Shown here: piece by piece, positions 1 through 11,558 of the stretch
How positions within the stretch are numbered: position 1 is the stretch's first letter
Layout: the number at the start of each line of letters is the position of its first letter
Assembly: GCA_022579005.1 (NCBI GenBank)
Contig: MU401491.1
Span: forward strand, 147,506 to 211,505
Direction: 5' to 3'
Length of the DNA stretch: 64,000 nt
Source: Poronia punctata
Taxonomy: Eukaryota > Ascomycota > Sordariomycetes > Xylariales > Xylariaceae
The notes under the pieces: model-generated
The model's database searches: none
What the model was told of the DNA's origin: nothing
Seen by the model: only the letters and a program-made list of their open reading frames with translations
Program-made: the position numbers and the translations under genes

Positions 1-1095
1 TGCCGAGTCCATCGTTACCGACGACATTTGCGAATCAACGGGAGAATCACTCTGCTGGACTCCTGCACGACTGAACCGGTCTGCTCTGTTCGTTGAAAAG
101 GACCGCGGCAGAGTCTGGCTTCCGCTGTTACGGGAATGCAAGGGTGCCCTGGAGCGCTCGCGGACAGTGCTTGTGCGGCCTACCTCCTCAAACATGCCGA
201 TATCGCCCGCAAGTTCGAGAACGGCCGTGTCTTCAAGTGGAGGTCTATTATGGTATTGCTCGGCATACACGAGATGACCCATGATTTTTTGGGGGGAGTA
301 GGCCAGGGCAGCGGCGGCTGCTTCTTGCGACTCAAACGTGACTTTAATCCAGTGTTCGCCTCCGGCCACCTTGTTGACCTTTTCCCTCTCTGCATGGGTC
401 AACGCCTGCCTGCGTGTCAGGGCCGGATCGCGTAAGTCGGATTTGTACCGTCGGGCCTCGATGGGTGGCTCTCTAGAATAATCCTCGCATATCCTGCCAC
501 CGATGTGTTCGTACTGGCTGATAGCAGCGTATTGCTGAGAAGGCGAAGCGTAGCCTCGTAGGATTACCTCGACGGGTTCTCTGTGGGGAGATGAGGCCGG
601 ATTCGTCGCGTTCGCGTCGTCTTGTCTCGTATTCCTACTCGAGCCATCTGCCGCGTTCGGATTTTGTTGTTGGCTGGCGATAAACTTGGAGAATATTTTA
701 TCTGCGTTTTGCATCGTGGCATCCTCGCGTTTAGGCTGTGCGCTGCCGGTTCTCGACCTTGACCTTCTCGTCGACTTTCCGAAAGATCCTGTCTCGTTCA
801 GTTCTCTGGCGCGGGTGCGCGGCACAGTTCGCTGGCGGTCGCCGCTGTCAGATAACATGGTTAGCCGATGATATAGGCATGTGGTGGCCTATCGGCGCAT
901 GGGAGAGAGTGAGAGTGAATATTGAATGGAGAGGAAAGGAAGTGGAATCGAGAAAAGGACGAAATAAAAAAGACTGGGGGCGTAATAAGTGCCGATCACA
1001 TACTCGGGCCAAACCATAGCATATGGACGTTGGACTCCATCCTCGCCTGTGTAAAGCTCCTCGTCCGGGACATTATGCAGGATTAGAGGCGGCAT
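1..1095 (-). CDS. NUP53: Nucleoporin NUP53 (Nup35-type RRM), 3' end cut by window
   Basis: This is a component of the nuclear pore inner ring; the Nup53/Nup35 family dimerises through a non-canonical RRM (MPPN domain) and binds membrane and other nucleoporins. Exon 1 is 1095-1004 (starts [17 protein letters not shown]). A 159-nt intron (1003-845, GTATGT...GACAG with a CTAAC branch site) follows, and exon 2 runs from 844 off the left edge, open throughout. About 312 residues are visible. The RRM covers roughly residues 120-228 and carries the recognisable run [19 protein letters not shown] Ser/Arg patch ([11 protein letters not shown]) lies near residue 55. The intron joins the first exon to a frame that has its own ATG at 858, so a naive call could start too late. 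It is transcribed divergently from the gene at 1680. The C-terminus, which in the family carries a membrane-binding tail, is outside the window. Confidence 0.85.
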
Positions 1096-1679
1096 TGTTT
1101 TTGATTCAGACGTGAGTCTTGCTTAAGCAAGACGATCTAAATTTACAAGAAAAAATAAATGGGATTTTGGGCGGGAAAATCTCAAAGCCGATCAAGCAAG
1201 TTCCGATTCATAAGCAACCAGCATTAAGGTCTATAATTGTTGCCTGCAAATAGAGAGCCAATATTGGTTGGATTTCAAGATGCAGATTGGATGTTCATAA
1301 TGCCTACTAAATAACGAAATTGTTCTGGCACACCTTCCCTAGCAACGGGGCTTATTACCCGCCAGTGTAGGTTGCCGGCGCAAACATGATAGGTACGTGT
1401 AGGATCTATTAGACGCTAACGTTCTATGTACTAGGTACATATATACCGTACATCGAAGCTAGGGCACAGATTACATGTGGCTAGTCTCCTTTGTACCTAT
1501 ACTTTATGATGTATAGTTCTGACGTAACATCGGACTTTAAGAGAAAGAGAGATTAGGTAATACAGCTCAGAGGTAGCTATCCCAAACAGGCAAACGTTCA
1601 ACATCACTTCTATAGAGCTTTTAGAATCAAACAAGAGTCAGATACCAATTCTACTTTCTTATTAAGAAAAAACGCCATC
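1096..1679. other. Divergent intergenic region, NUP53 / FMP46-like
   Basis: This 584-bp spacer separates two divergent start codons and must hold both promoters. It is AT-rich with several GTAC/TAGGTAC motifs (around 1391-1500). I see no ORF or RNA gene in it. Confidence 0.6.
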
Positions 1680-2272
1680 ATGTTTGGAATGGTAAGTGAC
1701 TACGGGCCCGGGAGACCTTTAAGAAGGCTGCTGCAACTCAATGGTTTGCGAATGCGCTGCTAACAAGCAATGGGATAGCGCAAAACCCTCGACATCATCA
1801 CCCTCTTCCACAAGGCTGGCTTGCCTGCCTCCATGAGGGCTGCTACCGTCTTGAGACAGGCCTCGGCAAATGCTACAGAGGCAGCGACCGAAGACCAAGC
1901 TAGCGATCACTCCGCACAGACGAATCCTAAGCGCGCAGAGTTCGAATTGGACATAAACGAACATCCCCCCACCCCCGATCAGCTCAAGACCATCCTCGAG
2001 TATGCCGGGAAGAATAAGATCGGCTCTATTGTGGAAGGCTCGCAAACCTTGAATGAGGCTCTTAAGAAATATAAGGAGACCCCTGAGAGCTTCAGATATC
2101 CAGTGGTATGTGTGCCTATTCATCGTCCCACGGCTGGCTGCATGGCCTCATTTTTGTTACTGCCCCTTTGCTCACACCATTACAGATTGTCGACTGGAGC
2201 AATGGCCGTGCTCTTCATTCCGACAATGAATCCGAGATTTTAAAAATGGTGAATCAGTTGAATAACAACTGA
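1680..2272 (+). CDS. FMP46-like (DUF1687) thioredoxin-fold mitochondrial protein
   Basis: The predicted protein has 141 residues in three exons: 1680-1691, 1779-2105 and 2186-2272. The first exon is only four codons (MFGM), followed by an 87-nt intron with GTAAGT and a GCTAAC branch site; the second intron is 80 nt. The joined protein reads MFGMRKTLDIITLFHKAGLP... and ends in IVDWSNGRALHSDNESEI... The shape matches the fungal DUF1687/Fmp46 family, small proteins with a thioredoxin or arsenate-reductase-like fold found in yeast mitochondria. Their reaction is not established. No cysteine is present anywhere, so a thiol redox role is not supported by this sequence. The family call rests on my recollection of close fungal homologues. 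The tiny first exon is easily missed by gene finders. Confidence 0.75.
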
Positions 2273-3295
2273 GCGTCTGCCGGTTACCTAGGTAATGTAA
2301 GATGGTGAAAGGGGTATATGACACATATATCTGCTAGACATGACCCAATGATACACTAAACAGTACATCCAACTTCCCGCTATACGTGGGTAAGGGGATG
2401 GTATCTCCATGGGCATGATTGAGATGAATTTGGTCCAGAGTCGTGTATTCATTTCCTATTGGTAGCAATGTTACCCCGTGTTGTGCACATGCTCATCTTC
2501 GTCTGTATTATACCCATCGGTCATACAAAATACCCAGCTCTGTTATCAATCTCATAAATATCACTGAGCCCTATTGTACTATTGGTCTATATCTCTTTTC
2601 AAGCAATTCAAGCTAAATCAAAGTCTAGCAGAAAGAAATAGAAGTCTCTGGTGGAGGAGTTTGTCAGATATCGTAAAACATATTGGGCAAGTGGTTCATC
2701 TATCTCTGCCTGTGTTGAGCTGTAGCAGATTCTAACTTTGATTTTCTTAGAATGGTTGTATTCCATTGTTTACGTGTTGATTCACATGTGATTTTTATGT
2801 CTCCCCGTCTACTCAAGCACTAATCCTGTTGCCATTGTTTCCAGAGAACCAAGTGTACATACATTGGTACTGTTCCAGTGACCTGTGCTCTTATACCCAT
2901 TGACATGCAGCCGGTATAAACATATTAGGTACCTGGTGTTCTCCCATTCTGAGTACAAGTTCCAGTACAATGGGTTCTCAAGCCTTACTCCAGGCTCCAA
3001 TGTCAACAGCCTTCACCTCTTCTTGTACTTAAGAGTGGCTTCTCCTACTCCAGTATCATCTTTGCATGTTAGGGCTTGAAGTATTGATTACATACCCAAT
3101 TCTTCCGCTAGCTACCTGACTTCCAGTCTTCTTGCACCATCTCTTGTTAGCATTGGCATCCCAGGCCTACGACAACACTGAAGCGCATCTACACCAGCCC
3201 TCCATTTGGGATAGCTAGCTACACACACTTTCACATCTTAAGCCCTTCCCCTTCCTATCTTCTTGAGAAAAGAATACATCATCACAGTTACGGCG
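2273..3295. other. Intergenic, 3' of FMP46-like / 5' of RRM gene
   Basis: About 1 kb without a supported gene. The last 100 bp before the ATG at 3296 are CT-rich (cccttccccttcctatcttc), as in many fungal promoters. Confidence 0.5.
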
Positions 3296-6200
3296 ATGGC
3301 GCCGAAATATGAACTGTACGGCGGGTTTAGCATTAGCCATGCCCTCGACGAAGCCGGACCCCCAAGCCAAGGTATCTTCCATCAAGGCGAGCCACCTATC
3401 GAATTCTTTGATAAAGTGCCAGAAAACAGCCCTGCCGTATTTTCTACCGTCAATGGAACGAAGCCTTTCCGCTTAGTGGACAATCCGACTTACGAACGTA
3501 GCGGACACCATTGGTGGGCGGCAGAAATCCAACTGGTGTGCGACGAGCTCCGACGCAATCTCCCCGACACTTGCAAAACTATCGAGGCGCCCAAAGATTA
3601 TTGGGACCTTTACAAGTACTTTGACTGCTACGACATCTACTACAGAGGTGCGCAGAATTTGTGGAACGTCATCAACACACTTCTGTTCGAGAACCAGTAC
3701 GTTCAGAGTATTGTGGATAAGGAGCAAATGGAATTGCTAGCGGAGAACAACTTTCCGTGGTTTGAGGACGTCGCATTCGACCTTCTCAAGAACCCCGTAT
3801 TGCAGACCAAGTTGATGGCATGGAACAAGACGAAAGAACCCGATGTCCTAAAGGCATTCAGCCCGTACGACTTGCAAGTCTTTGATTGCTATGAGGATTA
3901 CCACGTCTGTTTTCTGGATGTAATGCGGGAAATCTTTGAAAGACACTATGAATGTATACAGAAGGGCCGCCCCCTTCTAAATCACGCCACGCCCAAGGGC
4001 GCTGCAGAAAGAGCTGGTAAGTCCGGAGAGAGATCTGATACGGCACATTTGATAAACTAACAAATATATTTCTACCAAGCTCTTCGTGCCAAGTACCTCG
4101 ACCCCTGCTTTGATCCATTCATGGACAAGTTCAAGATTCCTAACAAAATTATTAACGGCATCGTCATTGCTGATGGAACCTCGAAACTGCCACCGCCCCA
4201 TGTCCATGCTACCAATGAGGTCAACACTAAACCTCTAGGTGCCAAAGCAGCCGCAGGTGCCGATGTACGCTGCAGAAAAGAAACCATACAGGAGGAGGCG
4301 CGGGACAAAGGTACAGTCGAGCGGTACTCAAGCGCCCCCTCTAATGGTGGTGACCCAAACAAGATAGTGGGCGACTCTTCAACCCGTCAGGAACCCCGGA
4401 TATATGATGGTGTTCTCCATAATGTGGGTGAAAAGGTTAGGGGATGTGTGAAGCCCGATGAGCCTCAACTCCCAACTGAGGACGTGCCAAGCCAACCTAT
4501 CCCGTCACAAGCCACAGAAGTGCAGGTGCCGGATACTGTTGCTGTGTCCGACGTGCCTTCCTTTAAAAAGAACTCACATCGGGCCCCGCCTGTGATAACT
4601 CAAGTTCCACCTATGGTGAATGCACACCCGCCTCTTCACCACGCTAATCATTCGAGGCAACTCTCCGGTCGACAGTTCTGGGCTCGGAGGCCGTCCGCAC
4701 ATGCAGTGAATCGACAAGATGATATGGCACAGATACCGTTCGCTGATCAGGTCCCAGCCTACGCCTTGTCCCAGAACCAGCCACCGTCGATGATGCAACA
4801 GCCAAATCATGTCCCTCCTGTTTTTGGTCGGCCTGGAGAACAGGGCTATTATGTGCATGTCAAGGCGCCTCATCACGGACAGTCAGGAGTATCACGGTCA
4901 CCTGCCATGGGCCAAGGTCATACTGGCCAACAGACGACAACTAATCCCAACACCTATTATGCCAGCAATGGAAGATGGCAGCAGATCGGATCCGACGACA
5001 TTCATGGCCCCAAAGTGATATTCCGCAAAGGAAGCGTGCACAGTCAACACGTGATCCACCAGAGACACGCGTCTGTAGCTAGCAATGGCAACAACGGGCG
5101 GTTTGGCAACATTCAACGCCATGGGTCGCACTCGTATGGGCACAACAATAACCATGTCAATAATTTCCGCTTTCCGAACCCAACTCAGACCCTACCCCGG
5201 ACAACATGTGTCAACGCCGGAAAGGTTGCTGACGTGCACACACAGTTCGATCCTTGCCAATGTCGTAGATGCTCCGAGAGAGACCGGACCGTCTTTGTCA
5301 GGGGATTGCCGGACGGTGCAGCCCTGTCCGTTGAAGCAAACGAACGGTTGGCGCAGTACTTCAACCAATATGGCGAGATTGAACTGGTGTTTTCGTCGCA
5401 GAGGTCCAGTACTTGTGCTTTTGTCAAGTAAGTCACCGTTTCTCTATACATACGTAGTATTGACTCAACTGACGCACTTTTCCACAGGTACTACCACATA
5501 AGTTCTGCCCTAGCCGCGGTGAGCGCAGCGCAGCGAGTGACGATAGCAGGGTTAGGGGATTCCATCAATGCGCAATACCGCGTCGGATCACAGTTCTACA
5601 AAGTGCACCGCCCCCAAAAGTATCAACATCAGCCCAGTGGTTCAATAACTACACCGCCACAGCCCTTCCAACGTGAGCAATGGTCTCGACCTAATGGAGG
5701 AAACCGATTTACCCCCATAAAGACAGTAGGCTTTCCGGTTCGAAGCCCGACCACTGTCCGAAGCCAGGCATATGAGAGGGCTCCACAGTCGTCTGGGTCT
5801 CTCGCTGAACAACGGACTCCCAAATTCACCAACCAGTCCACGCTACCTCGAAGTTTCGTCCCATCCAGCCAAAGTGCTTACCCGCCAGGGCCGTCGCCGC
5901 CTGCCCACTTCCCCCCTAGGATTGTTCCGGGTAGCCCGACACCAGCTTCAAAGAGATCAATGAAGCAGGATGATGACGATACCATAGACTATGGAACAGT
6001 GGTTGTGCGACCTGGAAAGGCAAAGTACACAGCTATCCCCATTCAGTGGAGACAGGAATCAACATCGCAGAAACCAAGGAGTGAGAACTCTCCCCAGGCG
6101 TCGCCCCAGGCAACGAAGGACGACGGCTCTCTCAGTCCTAAGGCGGAGACTTCCCAACAAGAACCGCAAACAAACGATGATGATCCTTTTGGTCCTGAGA

Positions 6201-8686
6201 CGAAGCCAATCCAACAGGAACATACCATAAAAACAGAGGTCGACAACGCTGCTAGTCAAAAGCATCAAGAAGCCCAACAAGAACAGGCATCAGAGCCCGC
6301 GCACAATGATCTCCTCAAGAAACAACAAGATCAAGATAAACAGGCACCAGATGCCGCGCATGACGATCTGCTCAGGAAACAAAGTCAAGAGGATAAGCCA
6401 CCTACAGATCAAGGGGCACCCGATGAGCCTCAAGATAACAACGCCCATGCCAAGCGTAAGGCTAATGAGACGGACAAAGACCCAGAGACATTTGGCCAGA
6501 CTTGGCCCAAGAAGAAGCTAGCGAAGGCCATCGAGTCTAACGATGTTGAGGAGAGTCAACATGCCTCCGAGAAAGAAGCTAAGGGTCTTGGGCACTCTAC
6601 GCTTCCCATAAAAAAGAACAACAAAAAGAATAAGAAGAAAAATCGTCGTGGTGCCGCTTTTCCACTCCCTGCCACTGAAGGTGCCTCTTCCATTGTAGCT
6701 CCCCCGAGAACTACGACGTTTCAGCCTGCAATTGAAGAGCCCGAACTACCATCTTATCCTCAACAGCCACCTCAAGTGGCAGAAGTCGCAGAGGAGGAAC
6801 AGAAACAGGCCACGGCTCCAACTAGCCCCGAGCCCAAGCCAAAAACCACCGAGGTTTCGAGGCTGTCTGCGTCCCCTGTCAGCCAGAAACTTTTGAAGAA
6901 AGAGCCGTTTCCTCCATACCGAGACCTGATGTCCGGACAGAACCCCGTCCAATACCTCGAAGGCACCATCGTCAGCATAGGGGAGTACAAGTCCTCAACG
7001 AGTGATTCGTCAACCACAACATCTCGAAAGGGCGACATGAAGTTGAATCCAAGTGCCCAGGACTTCGTCCCGCCTCCCATGGTCACAACGCCCGTGAGGC
7101 CCATTCCGATCCCCCCTTACCACTCTTACAGTCTACCTGGTAGATTACATAACAATCGTCCTCGTGCGACGATCAATGCCCAGTTCCCGTTCTACGGCCA
7201 GAACTTTCAGCATCAGGCACCCGTGCTTGCACAGGTGTATAACCCGACTGTTATGCAGATGGCATGCGTGACAGCTTCCAGTAATGCACCACTTGGAACC
7301 TCGCAGCCCATGTATGGGCCTCCCCTTCCCGCGCATAATCCAGAAAACAGCGGCACGCAGCCTCATAACCGCAATCCAGTCCCGCCTACAGAAGCGGACC
7401 AAGGCGTAGGCAGCTGGAGGCAAGACGGATCACAACCTTATAACAACAACCCTGTTGGCCAATCTGGAGGTAGCTGGAGACACGGCGGACGCAAAGGCAA
7501 CTTCAAAGGTCGGAAGGCTCGTAAGGAAGAGTGGAAGCGGGCCCGACAAGAACGCGACTGGAGAGGCGACAGGGCCAATGATGGCAAGGAAGATATAAAA
7601 GAAATCGACCAGCACGACAAGAGCAAGGGCAAGCAGAAGGAAGTCGTTTCAAAGGCCGCCGACACGACGACGAATAACAGCGAAAAGGGCAAAGGGAGGG
7701 ACACCCCCAATAACACGGAGAAACCTCCAAGCCTAAACCCGGGCGGCGTCGACACCACGGGCAACAGCAAGGGCAAGAGAAAGGAAGACATTTCTAGCTC
7801 GAAGAAGGCCGCCGATACAACGAACAACAGCAAGAAGGGCAAAGGCCGAGACACCCCCGATGTAGAGAGGGATCCAAGAGTAGACCCAGGAGCTGCTGAC
7901 AAAACAGCAAACGACAGCAAAAGGGGTAAAGGTCGGGCCACGCCCGATATACAGAAAAATCCAAGCCTAGACTCCGGGGCCATGGACACGACGAACAACA
8001 GCAAGAAAGGCAAAGAGCGAGACATACCCGATGTAGAGAAGAATCAAAGTCTACCCGGAGCTGTCGAAAAGACTACGAACAACAGCAAGAAGGGCAAAGG
8101 CCGGGACACGCCCGATAACGCAGAAAAAACTCCAAACCTAGACCCGGGAGTCGTTGACACGACAACGAAAAATAACAAGAAGGGTAAAGGCCAGGACACA
8201 CCCAATACAGATAAAAGTACGAGCCTACCGGGAGTCTCTGACAGCACAAACAAAAACGAAAACGCTTCATCCTCCTCAGGAGTTAAGAAGTCAAGAGGAG
8301 GACGAAACAGAAATAAGGCCACCAAGCTTCAGAGAGACGAAGGCAAGAACAAGGAAAAGGAGCTGGCCAAATCCGTAGAGGAGATGGTCTCTATTCCTAC
8401 TCCTACCGCTTCAACTTCGACTTCCACTGCCCCTACTTCTACTTCAACAACCGACAAGCCATCATCTCCGCCTAAGAAATCCCGATTGCCCACACTACCA
8501 GCAATCGCAGAACAAGAAGTCGCAAAGCCCAAAGCTAAACCTACTCTTGCGCCCATCCCACTGTTCAACATGGCGAGAAACATGAGAGTTGCTTCTGCTC
8601 CGGCCGTTTCCAAGGAGGAAGAAAAGGGAAAGATTAGCGAACACGCTGAGATGCCTCCGCCTGATGGTGAGCGGAAGGGAGGTTGA
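3296..8686 (+). CDS. Very large RRM-domain protein with Lys-rich tandem repeats
   Basis: Three exons (3296-4016, 4080-5427, 5488-8686) give 1,755 residues; introns of 63 and 60 nt have GTAAGT donors. The start at 3296 (ATG GCG) was chosen over an in-frame ATG at 3263 because its context is better. The N-terminal 240 residues are a compact, non-repetitive region rich in aromatic residues. A Pro/Gln/His-rich linker follows. A canonical RRM lies at about residues 643-735, with RNP2 (TVFVRGL) and RNP1 (CAFVKYY); the second intron falls inside RNP1. A CQCRRCSERDR segment just precedes the RRM. The remainder is low-complexity and charged, with a poly-Lys stretch (KKNNKKNKKKNRR) and about seven degenerate repeats of some 30 residues around NNSKKGKGRDTPD (bases 7640-8260). 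It is likely a nuclear or RNA-granule RNA-binding protein; I do not recognise an ortholog or a function. Confidence 0.8.
7640..8260 (+). repeat. Degenerate coding repeats, unit about 30 aa, core NNSKKGKGRDTPD
   Basis: Within the large RRM protein the core NNSKKGKGRDTP recurs about seven times (variants SEKGKGRDTP, SKRGKGRATP, SKKGKERDIP, NKKGKGQDTP), each followed by a short Pro/Leu/Gly-rich spacer and a D(T)T-like end. Units drift in length from about 26 to 33 codons. Confidence 0.75.
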
Positions 8687-9499
8687 ATCTTCCATTTTCA
8701 ATCATAATTCCTGATAGCCTAGAGGGTTTTCAATCATGATTCTTGATAGCCAAGAGGGGGCGCTTCGTGTTTTATGCATTTCTAAGGTTTTACTCCCTTG
8801 CCATCTAGGTGAGCTTGAAAATAGAAAATCGGAGTATGGGGAGAGAAGAGTAAAGGATAAAAGGGGCAAGACAAAAAAGGGGACAGGATAGATAAAAAGG
8901 GATGGGCTTTGAGGATATGAGGGAAGCAAGGAGTGCGGTTGGAGTAGCTGGTTTGTGTGTCTGATTTATGTATATTGTCTCTTTTTTTCTTTCTTGGTGG
9001 CGTTGTATCTCTCCTGGCTCTATTTGCTGGCTTTTACCTGTTGCTCTTTACCCATGAGCTTTACGATTGTACGAATATACAAGACGAGGACTAACTGATT
9101 AGGTGATGATTCATGGCGATGAACAACGATGAATATATGCCACACGTGCCTTTGTTTCTGGGCGGTTCTTTGCCGGATCCCTTATGCTTCAGGGGTAATC
9201 TTACATCCTCTCTGACTTACGTTACACCCCAGTGATAATCCCAAGTCTCTTCAATATACACATATGCCATGCTCGCACATGAAGGCTGCACCAATATGAA
9301 CGATACACCAAACTTCCATCTCCCTGCCAGTCTGGGTATTATTCTGGATATCTTTTTTTTCTTATACACAGTCCCGAGTCTGTTCGTCACGACACAAAAG
9401 TTCCCCCTTAGGCAAGAACTCTCGAGGATGCCTTTCTGGTTCTAAACCGTCGCTCTATTGGTTTGGTTGAAATATGTACAGAAAATAAGGTAGCAATTT
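8687..9499. other. Convergent 3' region, RRM gene / NDUFA2
   Basis: This 0.8-kb spacer lies between two converging genes and should hold both 3' UTRs. Besides the 32-bp duplication I see only purine-rich and T-rich runs. Confidence 0.5.
8695..8758 (+). repeat. 32-bp tandem duplication after the stop of the RRM gene
   Basis: Two adjacent 32-bp copies, 8695-8726 and 8727-8758, each starting TTTTCAATCAT and ending AGAGGG, differ at three positions. They begin eight bases after the stop codon at 8684-8686. Confidence 0.9.
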
Positions 9500-10060
9500 T
9501 TATACAGATTCATTCTTGACTAGTGTCGAAACCGCGTCCTCGATCTGTTTATCGGATAGGCCTGCAGACCAACGATTAGTTTCTGTTATATAAGTTTCCC
9601 CTAGCTAGTTTAGGAATATAGATGTCGCTCGCTCGCTCGCTCTCTCACCTTCTAATGACTGGCTCTTTTCCTGTCCGAATTCTGTTTGCGGCACGCAAAG
9701 GGTTAGTTCGAATATCCGGGCGTGGGGAATGGGAAAGGGGATGAGGGATTCGAACCATATCGTGCGTAAATCTTGGGAATCGTGCCGGTTGCTTCGCGGA
9801 GGAGGATGGGCGTGTGCGGGTTGTTTTTCTTCATTGTTGGGTAGGCGCGGGTTAGGAATGATCTGGAAAGAAGAAAAGGTAATGAATGATTAGTACTCTA
9901 TTTCCTTTCCCATTGGTGTTCGAAGCTAGCTGTCGCGAGGTATTGAGCATAATTAATTATAGGTAAAAAAACATTACCTTGTCGCGGCGCTGGTCTCGCC
10001 TTGACAGAATAGGAAGCGGACCTCCTTTAGGGTCTTTGTGAATGCGTATTTGCTGGACAT
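9500..10060 (-). CDS. NDUFA2: Complex I subunit NDUFA2 (B8, 10.5 kDa)
   Basis: An accessory subunit of mitochondrial NADH:ubiquinone oxidoreductase, matrix arm, with a thioredoxin-like fold. Four exons on the minus strand: 10060-9978, 9862-9756, 9681-9649 and 9561-9500. They join without frame loss into 94 residues, the normal size for this family. The start MSSKYAFTKTLKEVRFLFCQ and the conserved block TRAYPTMKKNNPHTPILLRE are diagnostic. The third exon is only 33 nt, and none of the pieces is long enough to be seen as an ORF. Introns are 115, 74 and 87 nt. It is head to head with MPC2, 678 bp away, so two mitochondrial inner-membrane genes share an upstream region. Confidence 0.93.
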
Positions 10061-10738
10061 CTTGGCTTGCTGGATTGTGGAGGGGGGGAGGGTTGGGTAT
10101 GGGGGAGGTGATGGTGGTGGTGGTGGTGGTGGTCGTCGTCGTCGTCGTCGGGGATGTCGTCGTCGTCTGTCGTTGGGGATTGGACTAGGTACCTACTCGT
10201 AGGTATTGTAGGTTATTGCGGCTTAGAGCTCAAGCGTAAGGTGTCTTGTCTTGGCTCCCATTACCTACCAGCCGTGCTGCATGTAGCGGCGGCCAATTGA
10301 ATTTCTGAATTGGGTTGGGGGAGAATGGAACTTGTAAGGCATATAGGCATAATACTTGCTTGACACATAAATCGATATTGGTATATCAGGGCTATCTCCT
10401 TAAGCTAAATTTGTTCAAATGTAGCAGATTGAACAAAAGTAATGATGATTTAGGTAGTACAGGGGTGTCTCTCCGATAATCCCCGGAATCGAATTGTCCC
10501 CCAACCTGTACGTACCGTACCTACTCGTAACGTACAAGCATCTTTTTCTCAAACCTCCAAACCAACCATCACGCGACAACACGGGGCTTCTTTTTTTTTT
10601 TTACGTCGTCGGACAACCTGTTCCTTCCTTCCTCCTTCCCTCCCTCTCCACGTAGTCCGCGAAAGAAAAAGAAAAAACCCCCCCATCGAGTTACGAATCC
10701 GTCGCATAAAAAGTTGCAGTTGCAGTTTGCAGGACAGA
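10061..10738. other. Bidirectional promoter region, NDUFA2 / MPC2
   Basis: A 678-bp region between divergent start codons. It contains a trinucleotide tract close to NDUFA2, TAGG/ACTCGTA motifs near 10185-10210 and 10505-10530, and CT-rich DNA with a T-run just upstream of MPC2. Confidence 0.6.
10112..10167 (+). repeat. Compound (TGG)n-(CGT)n trinucleotide microsatellite
   Basis: About seven TGG units pass into about six CGT units, with a second short CGT block after a 5-base break. It lies in the leader or promoter of NDUFA2. Confidence 0.9.
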
Positions 10739-11347
10739 ATGCCACCAACAACAACCATGTTCCGAGCCAGCCGGCCTCTATTCCAACAAACTTCCCGAGC
10801 CGCTTTCCGTAACCAATTCCGCAATAATAATGCCGGACGAAGATTCCAAAGCACAACGGCAGGAGGAAGTGGAGGAGGTGGTTCATCTCAACAGAAACAG
10901 CAACAGAGTTGGTTCAAGCGTATGTGGGATTCACCTATTGGTCTCAAGACTGTACATTTCTGGTGAGTTGCTTCCCCCCCCCCCTCCCCCCACCTCCCAC
11001 TATTCTATTCTGTTCTACATGGCAAGAAACTGACATTGAACAAAAAAACAAAAAAAAGGGCCCCGGTAATGAAATGGTGTCTCGTCCTCGCCGGCATCGG
11101 AGACTTTGCCCGGCCGGCGGAGAACCTATCTCTGACGCAAAACGCCGCTCTCACGGCCACGGGCGCGATCTGGACCCGTTGGTGCCTGATCATCACGCCC
11201 AAGAATTACTTGCTCGCCGCCGTGAATTTCTTCCTGGGCTGCGTCGGTGTTGCGCAGCTGTCGAGGATTGCCATGTATAATTCTGCCCAGAAGAGGGACA
11301 AGTTGCCGGCTCCGGTCGAGGCTGTCAAGGAGAGTGTCAAGTCGTAA
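10739..11347 (+). CDS. MPC2: Mitochondrial pyruvate carrier subunit, MPC2 type
   Basis: One half of the heterodimeric pyruvate carrier of the mitochondrial inner membrane, which feeds cytosolic pyruvate to the matrix. Two exons (10739-10962, 11059-11347) give 170 residues. The join restores the family signature FWAPVMKWCLVLAGIGDFAR, followed by PAENLSLTQNAALTATGAIW and an NFFLGCVGVAQL transmembrane segment; this pattern is MPC2-like rather than MPC1-like. The first 40 residues are rich in Arg, Ser and Gln and look like a matrix presequence. A second in-frame ATG at 10757 (MFRASRPLF) would also give a good presequence, so the true start is not settled. The 96-nt intron has an unusual C-run near its donor and an A-rich acceptor (AAAAAAAG). 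Confidence 0.92.
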
Positions 11348-11558
11348 ATGAATGGTTGGGGATTGTGTGTGTGTGTGTGTGGTTTTTATGTGGGAGTTAT
11401 CATTTTTGGGGGTGGGGGGGAGGGATTGCGGTAGACTTGATGAGAACAAGATGCCCCTGATCGATGAGGAAAGGAGAGGGACGTGGTGTGGTAGTCAAGT
11501 CAGAAGTCAGATGTGTGGTTGTTTATTCCCCATATAGAACAATGGGAATCATACACAG

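Noticed and set aside
7438..8325. Minus-strand ORFs opposite the large RRM gene
   Set aside because: Leu/Ser/Pro-rich shadows of the Lys-rich repeat region.
9748..9762. Second GGTTCGAATCC-like string (minus strand)
   Set aside because: It lies at the exon 2 donor of NDUFA2 and cannot fold as a tRNA.
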